53,708 nt of DNA from Actinobacillus sp. (GCA_020026055.1 JAHHRA010000013.1:1-53708), one strand, 5' to 3'; counted from the stretch's first letter, positions 19,083 through 28,990 are shown. Made by a program: numbers and translations. The notes: generated from the letters alone by a model not told the origin.

Positions 19083-19403
19083 AAATAACTCCTAAAAATA
19101 AAAAATATATAATGTTATTGAATTTGTAAAAAAGAATTTGTAAACAGTTGTTTGAAAGCAGAATGAGATTGTTCTGCATGTTTCGCTTTGATGCGGAAAA
19201 ATTTCTAAAAATTAGGGCGTGATTATCGCAAAAAAAAGAGAAAATTGCATCCTAAATTTTTGCAAAATTTTCCGAGATTTTATACAAACTTCGCCTAACA
19301 TCTAAAAAAACGCACGTTTTTGCTAGAAAAATTTCTAGATTTTGGCAGCGTGAAAAACAATCACGCCTTCAAAATCAGAAAAATTTTCCTCTTTTATTTG
19401 GCA
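19083..19403. other. Autotransporter upstream gap with three palindromic-family copies
   Basis: No gene is visible in this 321-bp gap. It holds diverged family copies at 19191-19222 (ending GGGCGTGA), 19321-19352 (TCTAGATTTTGGCAGCGTGA) and, in inverse orientation, 19361-19390 (TCACGCCTTCAAAATCAG then AAAAATTTTCC). The last two form a pair on either side of CAGCGTGAAAAACAATCACGC. The autotransporter promoter must lie near 19090-19190; the last copy probably ends the copA transcript. Confidence 0.5.
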
Positions 19404-21680
19404 TCATGACGCTTTTTCCCACTTTAATAACCGATTGGCATTTAGTACTACCGTGACGGAAGACATCGCCATTGCGGCAGCAGCAAACATTGGATTAATA
19501 AGGACACCCCAAAATGGGTAAAGGAGACCAGCAGCGAGCGGGAGGCAGAGAAGATTGTAGAGAAAAGCACCGAAAAGATTTTGTTTGATGTTGATGAGAA
19601 TGGCTTTTGAGAGTAGAAGTGTGTTAGCGACGCTATTGATACTTGGCTGCATTAAAGTCAGTTCAGCAGTTTCAATTGCTATGTCAGCTCCTTCACTCAT
19701 TGCAATGCTGACGTCAGCAAGTGCTAATGCAGGGGCATCGTTAATACCATCGCCAACCATTACTACGTGGCATCCTTGTGTGTGTAAATTTTTGATGACT
19801 TGAGCTTTGCCTTCAGGCAAGACGCCTGCCACTACCTCATCAATTCCTACTTGCTTGGCGATAAATTCAGCCGTTTGAGGTTGGTCACCTGTGAGTATAA
19901 TCAAGCGGTAACCTAGCCTTTTGAGACGTTGGATTGCATCGGAGCTGTCTTCTCGTAAAGGATCACGAATAGCAAATAAGCCAGCCAATTTACTATCGAT
20001 TGCCAAAAATACCCAAGTTGCGTCAGTAGGATCTGTCAGGAAAGAAGTGGCGGGGGAGAGGTCAATGTTTTGATTTCGCATTAAAAAAGAATTGCCGAGG
20101 CAAAGTGTAACACCGTTAATTTCACCAATCACACCTTGTCCTGCAAGATTGTGGAATTTACTTGGAGTTTGCAGTGGTAAGTTGTCAGCAAAAGTGAGGA
20201 TCGCTTTAGCTAAAGGGTGACTCGCTCCTTGTTCAAGACTTGCGGCAAGTTGGCGAACTTGAGTTATTGTGTATCCATTGAACAAATAGCAGTCAGCAAC
20301 TTGTGGCTTGGCTTGAGTGAGTGTGCCTGTTTTATCAAATACTATCGTGTCGATTTCGGCAGCACGTTGAAGGGCATCAGCGTTGCGAACTAAAATTCCA
20401 AGCTCTGCAGCTCTCCCAACTCCTGCAATGATTGACATTGGTGTCGCTAAACCTAAGGCACATGGGCAGGCGATAATTATCACGCTAGTGAAAATGATCA
20501 GTGCATGAGAAAGTTTAGGTTCTGCACCTGCGAAATACCAAATTATGCCAGCTAAAATGGCAAAAATGATCACTGCAGGCACAAAAATGGTTGCTATTTT
20601 ATCTGCTAATAGCGCAATTTCTGGTTTACTGCTTTGAGCTTGGCGAACTAATTTGACGATATTTGCAAGGCGAGTATGTTTTCCGACTTGTTCAGCACGA
20701 AAGAGAAGGGTACCGTCAGCTAATAATGTCCCAGCATTGATAGAATCACCGATCTGCTTTTCGACTGCAAGAGGTTCGCCTGTAAGCATATTTTCATCAA
20801 GCCAACCTGAACCCTGTGTGATGATGCCGTCGACAGGGACACGATCGCCCGTTTGGAGTCGCAAAATCATTCCTGTTTGCACTTGAGCAAGTGGGATTTC
20901 AGTTTCTGTGGTGTCATTTACCCAAATAGCAGTAGTTGGAGTGAGAGCAAGTAGACGATCTAGAGCTTGTGAGGATTTTTGTTTGCCTTTTAATTCCAGC
21001 ATTTTGCCAAAATTAATCAGCCCAATAATCATCACAGCAGCATCAAAATAAAGGTGGCGAGTATTCTCAGGAAAAGTCATTGGCGTTAAAACTACACACA
21101 TTGAATACAGCCATGCACTGAGCGTGCTGAGAGTGATGAGCGTATCCATACTGGTTGTTTTTTTCAATAGATTTGACCATGCTCTGCGATAAAAATGCCC
21201 ACCTGTAACGAACATTATTATCAACACGATCAAACCAATACCTAACCATAGAGGACGGTTTGATAGCGAAAGTATTGGCTGAGCAAACATCGTCCATACC
21301 ATCAATATCAAAGCCGATCCTAATGCAATTAGGCTCTGCCAGAAATGCGTGTGAAGAGCGTGTTGAAGTTGCTGCTGTTGTTTTTCACGTCGAACTTGTT
21401 CATCAAATACTAATTCTGCTCCATAACCGCTTTGTACTACAGCATCAATCAACGCTTGTGGTGCTACTTCGCCACTGACCAATGCAGTGTTTTCAGCAAG
21501 ATTGACTTGGACGCTTTCTACATTCGCGACAGTTTGTAGTGCTTTTTGTATTTTTGATACACAAGCTACACAACTCATTCCTTCAAGTAAAAGTAACGTT
21601 TGAACATTATTTTGTTTAATTTTTGTCGTTGTATTTTCAGTTGTCGCTACCGCAGAATGTATTTGGGGCTGTTCATTCAC
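19404..21680 (-). CDS. copA: Cu(I)-translocating P1B-type ATPase CopA
   Basis: The 758-residue protein exports Cu(I) from the cytoplasm using ATP. It has one N-terminal metal-binding domain (GMSCVAC, Cys37 and Cys40) and the expected membrane segments. The transmembrane copper site CPC lies in IIACPCALGLATP near 404, the phosphorylated Asp in DKTGTLT near 448, the nucleotide-binding His-Pro in SHPLAKA, and the hinge in GDGINDAPAL. All P1B landmarks are intact. It follows copZ by 32 bp on the same strand, so the two are probably one copper-responsive operon; I see no clear CueR palindrome. No strong ribosome binding site precedes ATG 21680. Confidence 0.95.
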   Translation of the reverse strand: MNEQPQIHSAVATTENTTTKIKQNNVQTLLLLEGMSCVACVSKIQKALQTVANVESVQVNLAENTALVSGEVAPQALIDAVVQSGYGAELVFDEQVRREKQQQQLQHALHTHFWQSLIALGSALILMVWTMFAQPILSLSNRPLWLGIGLIVLIIMFVTGGHFYRRAWSNLLKKTTSMDTLITLSTLSAWLYSMCVVLTPMTFPENTRHLYFDAAVMIIGLINFGKMLELKGKQKSSQALDRLLALTPTTAIWVNDTTETEIPLAQVQTGMILRLQTGDRVPVDGIITQGSGWLDENMLTGEPLAVEKQIGDSINAGTLLADGTLLFRAEQVGKHTRLANIVKLVRQAQSSKPEIALLADKIATIFVPAVIIFAILAGIIWYFAGAEPKLSHALIIFTSVIIIACPCALGLATPMSIIAGVGRAAELGILVRNADALQRAAEIDTIVFDKTGTLTQAKPQVADCYLFNGYTITQVRQLAASLEQGASHPLAKAILTFADNLPLQTPSKFHNLAGQGVIGEINGVTLCLGNSFLMRNQNIDLSPATSFLTDPTDATWVFLAIDSKLAGLFAIRDPLREDSSDAIQRLKRLGYRLIILTGDQPQTAEFIAKQVGIDEVVAGVLPEGKAQVIKNLHTQGCHVVMVGDGINDAPALALADVSIAMSEGADIAIETAELTLMQPSINSVANTLLLSKAILINIKQNLFGAFLYNLLCLPLAAGLLYPFWGVLINPMFAAAAMAMSSVTVVLNANRLLKWEKAS

Positions 21681-21712
21681 AGGTTCAAATGGATGTGTTT
21701 GCGGTAGCGAAG

Positions 21713-21919
21713 TTACTTTGAATCGGCAAGCGTCGCTTTGTAACCTACGGATTCTATTGTGTTAATGAGTGTTTCAACTGAGGCTTCGCCTGTGATCACA
21801 GCTTGCTTAAGTGTCACATCTACTTCTGTCACTCCCGCGACTGCTGTTAATGCTTTTTTGACAGTGGCTACACAATGATTACAAGAGAGTTCACTTAAAT
21901 TAAGTGTGATAGTTGACAT
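21713..21919 (-). CDS. copZ: CopZ-like copper chaperone (HMA domain)
   Basis: The 68-residue protein is a single heavy-metal-associated domain with the Cu(I)-binding CxxC in LSCNHCVATVKKAL (Cys14 and Cys17). It would pass cytoplasmic Cu(I) to CopA, encoded 32 bp downstream. ATG 21919 is chosen because GGAGA lies just upstream; the frame is open further upstream but that extension is not HMA-like and lacks a ribosome binding site. The 160-bp gap to fdhD must contain the copper-regulated promoter. Confidence 0.9.
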   Translation of the reverse strand: MSTITLNLSELSCNHCVATVKKALTAVAGVTEVDVTLKQAVITGEASVETLINTIESVGYKATLADSK

Positions 21920-22044
21920 AAATATCTCCTTAAAATTGGACGTATAGATTATTAACAAATAAAAACTGTAGTATATTAGAAAATTGATGTTTTTTTTCAA
22001 TATTTAGTTGAAATTTCTCAGATACTACAGGACACACCAGCAAA

Positions 22045-22076
22045 TGCAGAAAATTTTTCTGATTTTAGTGGCGTTA
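22045..22076. repeat. Palindromic-family element between copZ and fdhD
   Basis: GCAGAAAATTTTTCTGATTTT followed by AGTGGCGTTA is one full centre plus right arm of the dispersed element. It lies immediately after the fdhD stop codon, where it may terminate fdhD. Confidence 0.5.
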
Positions 22077-22079
22077 TCA

Positions 22080-22919
22080 TTAAACTAAGCACCTTTTTTC
22101 TCCGACATAAATATTTCCTCGATTTTCTCTTGCAAAACCAATTAATGTCATATCCACTTGTTCGGCAATTTGGATAGCAAGTTCAGTGCAAGCAGAAATG
22201 GCGATAAGAGCTTCAATGCCACAAGTCGCGATTTTTTGTACCATCTCGTAGCTTGCACGACTACTGATCAAAACGAAACCTTGAGGATGTTGATGCTTGG
22301 CATGCCAACCAAGCAATTTGTCAAGAGCAATATGACGACCGATATCTTCACGAATAGCGAGCATTTTGTTGTCGGGGCTGAAGAAAGCAGCAGCGTGAGT
22401 AGCGCCTGTTTGGTGATGGAGTATTTGAGCTTGATTAAAAGTGTTAAGGCAGGTGTTAAGTTGTTCTAAATTCAGCTTTAACTTGCAAGGGAGAGGATGG
22501 AGTGGTTTGAGGACTTGTTGTAGTTGTTCAGTACCACAGATACCGCAACCCGTTCTGCCTGTTAGGCTACGTCTTTTTTGTTTAAGTTCAACAAAGTTAC
22601 GCGTGGCGAGTTCAATGTGAATCTCAATCCCTTGACAAGTTTCTTCAAAGTCAATGCTATAAATTTGGCTCGGATTTTGGATAATATTTTCTGCCAGTGA
22701 AAAACCAAGAGCAAAATCTTCTAAATCGCAAGGAGTACACATCATTACGCTGTGGGCGATACCATTATAAATTAAAGCAACAGGCACTTCTTGAGCAACA
22801 TTATCTAATTTTATGTTTAGATGATAATTATTCGTATTTTGTGAAAAGGTTGTTAATGTTTTGAAAGGAATAAGTTTCCGTTTAGTGATCGAGATCAAAT
22901 TTTTTTCCTCATCTGCCAT
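22080..22919 (-). CDS. fdhD: FdhD, formate dehydrogenase maturation sulfurtransferase
   Basis: FdhD carries sulfur from IscS to the molybdenum cofactor before it enters formate dehydrogenase. The 279-residue protein has the essential cysteine pair in GRTGCGICGTEQ (CxxC near residues 123-126), then REDIGRHIALDKLLGW, SRASYEMVQK and GFARENRGNIYV, all family hallmarks. It is divergent from fdxG across 149 bp, the same arrangement as in H. influenzae as I recall it, and serves the enzyme encoded there. Confidence 0.95.
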   Translation of the reverse strand: MADEEKNLISITKRKLIPFKTLTTFSQNTNNYHLNIKLDNVAQEVPVALIYNGIAHSVMMCTPCDLEDFALGFSLAENIIQNPSQIYSIDFEETCQGIEIHIELATRNFVELKQKRRSLTGRTGCGICGTEQLQQVLKPLHPLPCKLKLNLEQLNTCLNTFNQAQILHHQTGATHAAAFFSPDNKMLAIREDIGRHIALDKLLGWHAKHQHPQGFVLISSRASYEMVQKIATCGIEALIAISACTELAIQIAEQVDMTLIGFARENRGNIYVGEKRCLV

Positions 22920-23068
22920 TAATTTTATGTCCGCAAAAGGTTATCATAGATAAGATTATTTTGTGGAATATTTATTTCTGCCATCTATCAATTTTATTTT
23001 ATTATTTTTTACTTAACAAAAATCTACGAGATGTAACACAATGTTAAATTTGTGTTAAGGAGTATCTT

Positions 23069-26000
23069 ATGCAACTTACTCGACGTAAGTTTTTTAAAGT
23101 TTGTGCTGGGAGTATGGCTGGGACTTCAGCTGCGATGTTGGGTTTTGCTCCAACTACAGCCTTCGCTGCTCCACGTGAATACAAACTTTTACGAGCCAAG
23201 GAAACTCGCCAAACTTGTACATATTGTGCTGTTGGCTGTGGAATGTTGATGTATTCCCTTGGTGATGGTTCCATGAACAGTCGCACTAAACTTATTCATA
23301 TTGAAGGCGACCCTGATCATCCAGTTAGTCGAGGTTCACTTTGCCCACGTGGTGCAGGGGCTTTAGATTTCGTGAACAGTCCAAATCGTGTGCAATATCC
23401 AGAATATCGTGCAGCAAATAGTGATAAATGGATACGTATTTCTTGGGATGAAGCCATTACACGTATTGCCCGTTTAATGAAAGATGATCGTGATGCTAAT
23501 TTCCAAGAAAAAAATGCCGAAGGAACGACTGTAAACCGTTGGGTGACGACAGGGATGCTTTGTGCATCTGCAGCAAATAATGAAACTTGCTGGTTGACGC
23601 AAAAATGGGGTCGAATGTTAGGAATGGTTGTCATTGATAATCAAGGTAGCACTTGCCATGGTCCTACAGTAGCTGCACTTGCACCAACTTTTGGGCGTGG
23701 GGCAATGACGAATCATTGGGTAGATATCAAAAATGCAAATGTTGTTGTAGCAATGGGGGCAAACCCTGCGGAATGTCATCCTGTTGGTTTTAGATGGGTA
23801 GTAGAAGCTAAAAAACAAAGCAATGCGACTTTTATTGCAATTGATCCGCGTTTCCATCGTAGTGCGGCTGTTGCGGATAAATATATCCCAATGCGAATTG
23901 GTACTGATATTGCATTATTACTTGGAGCGATTCGTTGGTTATTAACGAACGACAAGATTCAACACGAATACGTTAAACATTACACCAATGCGACTTTCTT
24001 AATCAATGATGGTTTTAAATTTAGCGATGGTTTATTCACAGGTTATGACGAAGCTACTCGTAATTATGATCAAAGCACTTGGGCTTATCAATTAGATGCA
24101 GACGGCAATCCGTTACGTGATATGACAATGCAAAATCCACGTTGTGTGATCAATATTCTACGTGAGCACGTGAGTCGCTATACACCAGAAATGGTCTCTA
24201 AAATCACGGGAGTGAAAATCGACGATTTCTTATATTTTTGCAAAACTATTGGTGAAACTGCTGTACCAGATAAAACGACTACCTTTATGTATGCTCTTGG
24301 CTGGACACAACATAGTGTCGGTGTGCAAAACATTCGCTGTTGTGCAATGGTGCAATTACTGCTCGGTAACATCGGCATGAGTGGTGGTGGTATTAATGCT
24401 TTACGTGGTCACTCTAATGTACAGGGTACGACTGACTTAGGCTTGTATCCACATATGTTGCCAGCTTATTTGAAAATGCCAATCGATAAAGATGTAAATT
24501 TAGAAAGCTTTTTAAAACGTACTACACCAGTGACCTTAGGTGAAGGACAAGTTAACTATTGGAAAAATACGCCAAAATTTATGGTTAGTTTGTTGAAAGC
24601 TTTCTATGGAGACAATGCGAAAGCAAGCAATGAATGGGGTTTCCAATATTTGCCTAAAAAAGATCAAGCCTATGATCCACTACGTTATTTTGATTTGATG
24701 TACAATGGCAAAGTTAATGGTTATATCTGCCAAGGAATGAATATTCTGGCATCTTTAGCGGATAAAAACAAAAACAGCAAAGCACTCAGCAAATTGAAAT
24801 TCTTAGTAATTATGGATCCGCTTAAAACGTCAACCTCTGACTTTTGGCAAAATCAAGGCGAAATGAACGACGTCAATCCTGCTGAGATAGCAACGGAAGT
24901 TTTCCGTTTACCGACAACTTGTTTTGCAGAAGAAGATGGTTCAATTGCTAACTCAGGGCGTTGGTTACAATGGCACTACAAAGCCAGTGAAGAACCCATG
25001 GAAGCGAAAGCAGACACTGAAATTCTCTCTTTAATCCGTGCCAAAATGTTAGAACTTTATGCTCAGGAAGGCGGTAAGGGAATAGAGAGTCTCAAGGCAA
25101 TGCAATGGAATTATGATAATCCATTAAAACCAACGGCGACAGAACTTGCTAAAGAAAATAATGGTTATGCTTTGCAGGATCTTTACGATGCTAAAGGTAA
25201 TTTGATTGCAAAAAAAGGTCAATTATTATCAACTTTTGGGCATTTACGTGATGATGGTTCAACAATGGCAGGTTGCTGGATTTATACAGGACAATGGACG
25301 GAAAAAGGTAACCAAATGGAAAATCGTGATAACGCCGATCCTTCTGGTTTGGGGAATACTCTTGGTTGGGCATATGCATGGCCATTAAACCGTCGTATTT
25401 TGTATAACCGTGCGAGTGCAGATTTAGCAGGTAATCCATGGAATAAAGACCGTCAATTAGTGAAATGGAACGGAACGAACTGGAACTATATTGACGTTGC
25501 TGACTTCGGTAATGCTGCACCGAATACTCCGACAATGCCGTTTATTATGCAACCTGATGGTGCAGGTGCCTTATTTGCATTAAACCGCATCAAAGATGGT
25601 CCAATGCCAGAACACTATGAACCGATGGAAACTCCAATTGGTACAAATCCATTACATCCTAATGTAGTGAATAACCCAGTTGCACGGATTTTACCAACGG
25701 ATAAAGATGCTTTTGGTTCACACGAAGAATTTCCATATGCTGCTACATCTTACGGCATTAGCGAACTCTTTCATTGCTGGACTGGACAAGCCTTGTTAAA
25801 TGTCATTACTCAACCACAACAATTCGTTGAAGTTGGTGAAGCTTTAGCGAATGAAAAAGGTATCAAAGCAGGGGATATGGTCAAAGTCAGTTCGAAACGT
25901 GGGTTTATCAAAGCAGTGGCAGTCGTCACGAAGCGTTTGAAACCACTTGAAGTCGATGGTAGAACCGTCCATCAGGTTGGTGTCCCAACACCATGGAGCT

Positions 26001-26125
26001 TTAATACTGTCGGTGTTAAAAAAGGCTTTTTAGCTAACACCTTGACTGCACCCGTTGGCGATGCAAATACTCAGACGCCAGCAGTAAAAGCATTTCTTGT
26101 TAACATTGAAAAAGTGGAGGGCTAA
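23069..26125 (+). CDS. fdxG: Respiratory formate dehydrogenase catalytic subunit, Cys form
   Basis: This 1018-residue molybdopterin enzyme oxidises formate in the periplasm. A twin-arginine signal (LTRRKFFKVC, about 3-12) directs Tat export, and an N-terminal CTYCAVGC...CPRG site binds a 4Fe-4S cluster. The sequence follows E. coli FdnG throughout (HGPTVAALAPTFGRGAMTNH, GWTQHSVG, NRRILYNRASAD). The catalytic residue that is selenocysteine at position 196 in FdnG is Cys here, encoded by TGC at 23654-23656, so no in-frame UGA needs recoding. AAGGAG precedes ATG 23069. It is followed after 3 bp by fdxH. Confidence 0.96.
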   Translation: MQLTRRKFFKVCAGSMAGTSAAMLGFAPTTAFAAPREYKLLRAKETRQTCTYCAVGCGMLMYSLGDGSMNSRTKLIHIEGDPDHPVSRGSLCPRGAGALDFVNSPNRVQYPEYRAANSDKWIRISWDEAITRIARLMKDDRDANFQEKNAEGTTVNRWVTTGMLCASAANNETCWLTQKWGRMLGMVVIDNQGSTCHGPTVAALAPTFGRGAMTNHWVDIKNANVVVAMGANPAECHPVGFRWVVEAKKQSNATFIAIDPRFHRSAAVADKYIPMRIGTDIALLLGAIRWLLTNDKIQHEYVKHYTNATFLINDGFKFSDGLFTGYDEATRNYDQSTWAYQLDADGNPLRDMTMQNPRCVINILREHVSRYTPEMVSKITGVKIDDFLYFCKTIGETAVPDKTTTFMYALGWTQHSVGVQNIRCCAMVQLLLGNIGMSGGGINALRGHSNVQGTTDLGLYPHMLPAYLKMPIDKDVNLESFLKRTTPVTLGEGQVNYWKNTPKFMVSLLKAFYGDNAKASNEWGFQYLPKKDQAYDPLRYFDLMYNGKVNGYICQGMNILASLADKNKNSKALSKLKFLVIMDPLKTSTSDFWQNQGEMNDVNPAEIATEVFRLPTTCFAEEDGSIANSGRWLQWHYKASEEPMEAKADTEILSLIRAKMLELYAQEGGKGIESLKAMQWNYDNPLKPTATELAKENNGYALQDLYDAKGNLIAKKGQLLSTFGHLRDDGSTMAGCWIYTGQWTEKGNQMENRDNADPSGLGNTLGWAYAWPLNRRILYNRASADLAGNPWNKDRQLVKWNGTNWNYIDVADFGNAAPNTPTMPFIMQPDGAGALFALNRIKDGPMPEHYEPMETPIGTNPLHPNVVNNPVARILPTDKDAFGSHEEFPYAATSYGISELFHCWTGQALLNVITQPQQFVEVGEALANEKGIKAGDMVKVSSKRGFIKAVAVVTKRLKPLEVDGRTVHQVGVPTPWSFNTVGVKKGFLANTLTAPVGDANTQTPAVKAFLVNIEKVEG

Positions 26126-26128
26126 TCA

Positions 26129-27070
26129 ATGAGTACAGTTCAATCTCAAGATATTATCAAAGCTTCTGCCACTTCAAGCCTTACTCCGCCACCGCATGCG
26201 AGATCGCATCAAATTGAAGTAGCAAAACTAATTGACGTCAGTGCTTGTATTGGCTGTAAAGCTTGTCAAGTCGCTTGTTCCGAATGGAATGATTTGCGTG
26301 TCGAACCAGGGTACTGTGACGGCACTTACAACAATCCACTCGATACTAGTGCTGAACAATGGACAGTAATCAAATTCAATGAAGTGGAAGAAAATGGACG
26401 CTTTGAATGGCTTATTCGTAAATCAGGTTGTATGCATTGTGCAGAACCAGGTTGTTTAAAAGCTTGTCCAGCACCTGGAGCAATTATTCAATATGCTAAT
26501 GGTATTGTCGATTTTCAATCTGATAAATGTATCGGTTGTGGCTATTGTATCGCAGGCTGTCCATTCAACGTACCGCGCATGAATCCGAAAGACAATCGAG
26601 TTTATAAATGTACACTTTGTATCGATCGCGTCACTGTCGGTCAAGAACCTGCTTGTGTCAAAACCTGTAGTACAGGTGCTATTCAATTTGGTTCTAAAGC
26701 AGATATGATTGAGTATGCAAATGAACGCATTAAAGATCTCAAAGCTCGTGGCTATGATAAAGCAGCTCTTTACAACCCTGAAGGCGTAGGTGGTACACAC
26801 GTGATGTACGTATTACCATTTGGTGATCGTCCAGAGCTTTATTCTGGGTTACCAAGGGAACCACAAATTTCGCCAACAGTGAAACTTTGGAAGGATTTTT
26901 TAAAGCCAGTAGCTGCTGTAGCAATGGGAGGGTTAGTTCTTGCTGAAGCTGCTCACTATATCGCTGTAGGTCCGAATACTGAAGATTTACACGAAGATGG
27001 TGAAGATGAAGATCAACGTACTATTAACAAAGCAGAAATCCAACCAAATCAAGGAGGCGATAATGAGTAA
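26129..27070 (+). CDS. fdxH: Formate dehydrogenase iron-sulfur subunit
   Basis: The 313-residue beta subunit passes electrons from FdxG to the membrane cytochrome. Four ferredoxin-type cysteine clusters are visible (for example CIGCKACQVACSEWN, CMHCAEPGCLKACP, CIGCGYCIAGCP, CTLCIDRV...CVKTC). One C-terminal membrane helix near 254-275 (AVAAMGGLVLAEAAHYIAVG) anchors it. It lies 3 bp after fdxG, and its last eight bases overlap the fdxI start. Confidence 0.95.
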   Translation: MSTVQSQDIIKASATSSLTPPPHARSHQIEVAKLIDVSACIGCKACQVACSEWNDLRVEPGYCDGTYNNPLDTSAEQWTVIKFNEVEENGRFEWLIRKSGCMHCAEPGCLKACPAPGAIIQYANGIVDFQSDKCIGCGYCIAGCPFNVPRMNPKDNRVYKCTLCIDRVTVGQEPACVKTCSTGAIQFGSKADMIEYANERIKDLKARGYDKAALYNPEGVGGTHVMYVLPFGDRPELYSGLPREPQISPTVKLWKDFLKPVAAVAMGGLVLAEAAHYIAVGPNTEDLHEDGEDEDQRTINKAEIQPNQGGDNE

Positions 27071-27737
27071 AATTAAGATTAACAATGATCAACATATTTT
27101 ACGCCACAAAACCTCCGCACGGTTTGGGCATTGGTTACTAGTGATTTGCTTTTTTACTACAGCTTTATCAGGTTTAGCTTTCTTCTTCCCTGATTTCGCA
27201 TGGCTTACTGAGATTCTTGGTACACCGCAGATTGCACGGTTTGTACACCCCTTCACTGGTATCATTATGTTTTGTGCATTTTGGATGTTGTGTATGATGT
27301 ACTGGAAATACAATATTCCAGAGAAAAACGATCTCGTTTGGCTTAAAAACATCAAAGAAGTGCTAAAAGGCAACGAACATGAGGTTTCTGATAATGGTAA
27401 ATATAATCTTGGACAAAAGCTTTTGTTCTGGACGCTAATGCTTGCGATGATCACTTTGCTTGTAACAGGGATCATTATGTGGCGACAATATTTCTCGGAT
27501 AAATTTCCAATTCCTATTATCCGTATTGCGATTCTGCTTCACTCTGCAAGTGCTTTTGCTTTATTCACTGGCATCTTAGTGCATATGTATATGGCATTTT
27601 GGGTGAAGGGTTCAATTCGCGGAATGGTTGAAGGTTGGGTAACTGTTCGTTGGGCGAAAAAACATCATCCACGTTGGTTCCGTGAAGATGTCTTACCACA
27701 ATTAGAAAAAGACCTTGAAGCAAAAGTGAAAAATTAA
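27063..27737 (+). CDS. fdxI: Formate dehydrogenase cytochrome b556 subunit
   Basis: The 224-residue gamma subunit is a four-helix membrane cytochrome b that takes electrons from FdxH to quinone. Histidines in FGHWLL, FVHPFTG and LLHSASA are candidate haem ligands. Its last residues are the charged PQLEKDLEAKVKN. The start is ATG 27063, with AAGGAGG at 27051-27057 and overlap with the fdxH stop; the frame is open upstream to 26997 but only inside fdxH. A terminator follows at 27756. Confidence 0.94.
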   Translation: MSKIKINNDQHILRHKTSARFGHWLLVICFFTTALSGLAFFFPDFAWLTEILGTPQIARFVHPFTGIIMFCAFWMLCMMYWKYNIPEKNDLVWLKNIKEVLKGNEHEVSDNGKYNLGQKLLFWTLMLAMITLLVTGIIMWRQYFSDKFPIPIIRIAILLHSASAFALFTGILVHMYMAFWVKGSIRGMVEGWVTVRWAKKHHPRWFREDVLPQLEKDLEAKVKN

Positions 27738-27755
27738 GCTTAAGTTAAATAAAAG

Positions 27756-27788
27756 AAAGTGCGATGGATTAAACTGTCGCACTTTTAT
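27756..27788 (+). terminator. Rho-independent terminator of fdxGHI
   Basis: AAAGTGCGA (27756-27764) pairs with TCGCACTTT (27777-27785) around a 12-nt loop and runs into a T-rich tail. The arm differs by one base from the H. influenzae-type uptake core AAGTGCGGT. Confidence 0.85.
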
Positions 27789-27814
27789 TATTGGAGAGTT
27801 TTTTCTAATTAATG

Positions 27815-27900
27815 AAAAATTAGAAAAAGTTTTTTGATTTTTGTGGCGTAATTTCCCTCATTTTTCCATTAATCACGCCCACAAAAATGGAAATTTTTTT
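27815..27900. repeat. Pair of palindromic-family elements before fdhE
   Basis: AAAAATTAGAAAAAG with a TTTTTGATTTTTGTGGCGTAA arm (27815-27851) is followed by the opposite-facing TCACGCCCACAAAAATGG (27873-27890) and an A/T tail. The two arms GTGGCGT and ACGCCCAC could pair across the gap. The fdhE promoter or its readthrough from fdxI must pass this region. Confidence 0.5.
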
Positions 27901-27937
27901 CATTTAACCTTAATCAAAACGCAAAAGGAACAGCTTA

Positions 27938-28843
27938 ATGAGCATAAAAATTCTCACGCCTGATCAAATTAAATCAGGATATAAATTTCAAACACCTGCT
28001 TTACTTTTTCCGAATCTTGACAATCTTTTTAATCAACGACGTGAACGGTTCTTAGCTCTCGCCAAGGAACATCCTCTTGCAGACTATTTACGCTTCCTTG
28101 CAAAATTAGTGACAGCTCAACAAAAAGCATTGCATGAGCATCAAATCACAGTTGTGCCAGTGTTAAACAATAAGCAACTTGCTCATTACCCACTTGATGC
28201 ACGCACTTGGAAACGTGATAGCATATGGATCGATATGTTGAAACTGATTTTAAATGAGGCACAAATTGATGCAACACCTGAATTAAATGCGACTATCACA
28301 ACACTTAAAACAATGAATGATGATGAACTCAATAAGATTGCCGATAAACTCTTAAACGAAGATTTTCAAGCTATCAGTAATGATAAAGCGCTCTTTATTT
28401 GGGCAGCATTGATGGTTTATTTTCGCCAACTTGCTAGCTTAATTCCACATAATGCTGTCAAAGAAAGTGGTGATGATTTAAGCCATTGCCCTGTTTGTCA
28501 TACTGCACCTACTGCGAGCATTGTCCACATCGGCAATGAACAAGGATTACGTTATCTGCATTGTGCTTTGTGTGAAACTGAATGGAATGTTGTACGTGCT
28601 AAATGTACAAACTGCAATGAAAGTGGCAAGATCGAATACTTTATGCTTGATCAAGAATTTGCCCCTATTCGTACGGAAGCTTGTGATGATTGTAAATCTT
28701 ATTTAAAAATTTTCTATCAAGAAAAAGCACCTCACCTCGACATCCTCGCTGATGATCTTGCAAGTATTTTTTTGGATATGGAAACAGGGCAAAAAGGCTA
28801 TGTGAAAACAGGCATCAACCCGTATCTTTTTATGAGTGAATAA
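27938..28843 (+). CDS. fdhE: FdhE, formate dehydrogenase accessory protein
   Basis: FdhE is a cytoplasmic rubredoxin-like protein needed for assembly of respiratory formate dehydrogenase. The 301-residue product has the paired zinc or iron binding motifs in CPVCHT, CALCETEW, CTNCNESG and CDDCKSY (about 187-262). AAGGAA lies just before ATG 27938. It is separated from fdxI by a terminator and palindromic repeats, so it may be expressed from its own promoter or by readthrough. Confidence 0.95.
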   Translation: MSIKILTPDQIKSGYKFQTPALLFPNLDNLFNQRRERFLALAKEHPLADYLRFLAKLVTAQQKALHEHQITVVPVLNNKQLAHYPLDARTWKRDSIWIDMLKLILNEAQIDATPELNATITTLKTMNDDELNKIADKLLNEDFQAISNDKALFIWAALMVYFRQLASLIPHNAVKESGDDLSHCPVCHTAPTASIVHIGNEQGLRYLHCALCETEWNVVRAKCTNCNESGKIEYFMLDQEFAPIRTEACDDCKSYLKIFYQEKAPHLDILADDLASIFLDMETGQKGYVKTGINPYLFMSE

Positions 28844-28873
28844 TAAAAATTATCGATAATTTTTCCGATTTAA

Positions 28874-28910
28874 CTCCCGCAAAATCGGAAAAATTCTCCG
28901 ATTTTGCGAG
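28874..28910. repeat. Palindromic-family hairpin after fdhE
   Basis: CGCAAAATCGGA (28878-28889) pairs perfectly with TCCGATTTTGCG (28897-28908) around a seven-base loop. It probably terminates fdhE. A diverged half copy (TTTTTCCGATTTAACTCCCGC) directly precedes it. Confidence 0.65.
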
Positions 28911-28990
28911 CTATCTCTCTTTTTACAATATCAATTTATTCTAAAAATAAGCTATAATATACGCTGTTTTTAACCTATTCAGGATAAATT

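Noticed and set aside
26997..27062. Upstream extension of fdxI
   Set aside because: The extra residues lie within fdxH in another frame; AAGGAGG points to ATG 27063.
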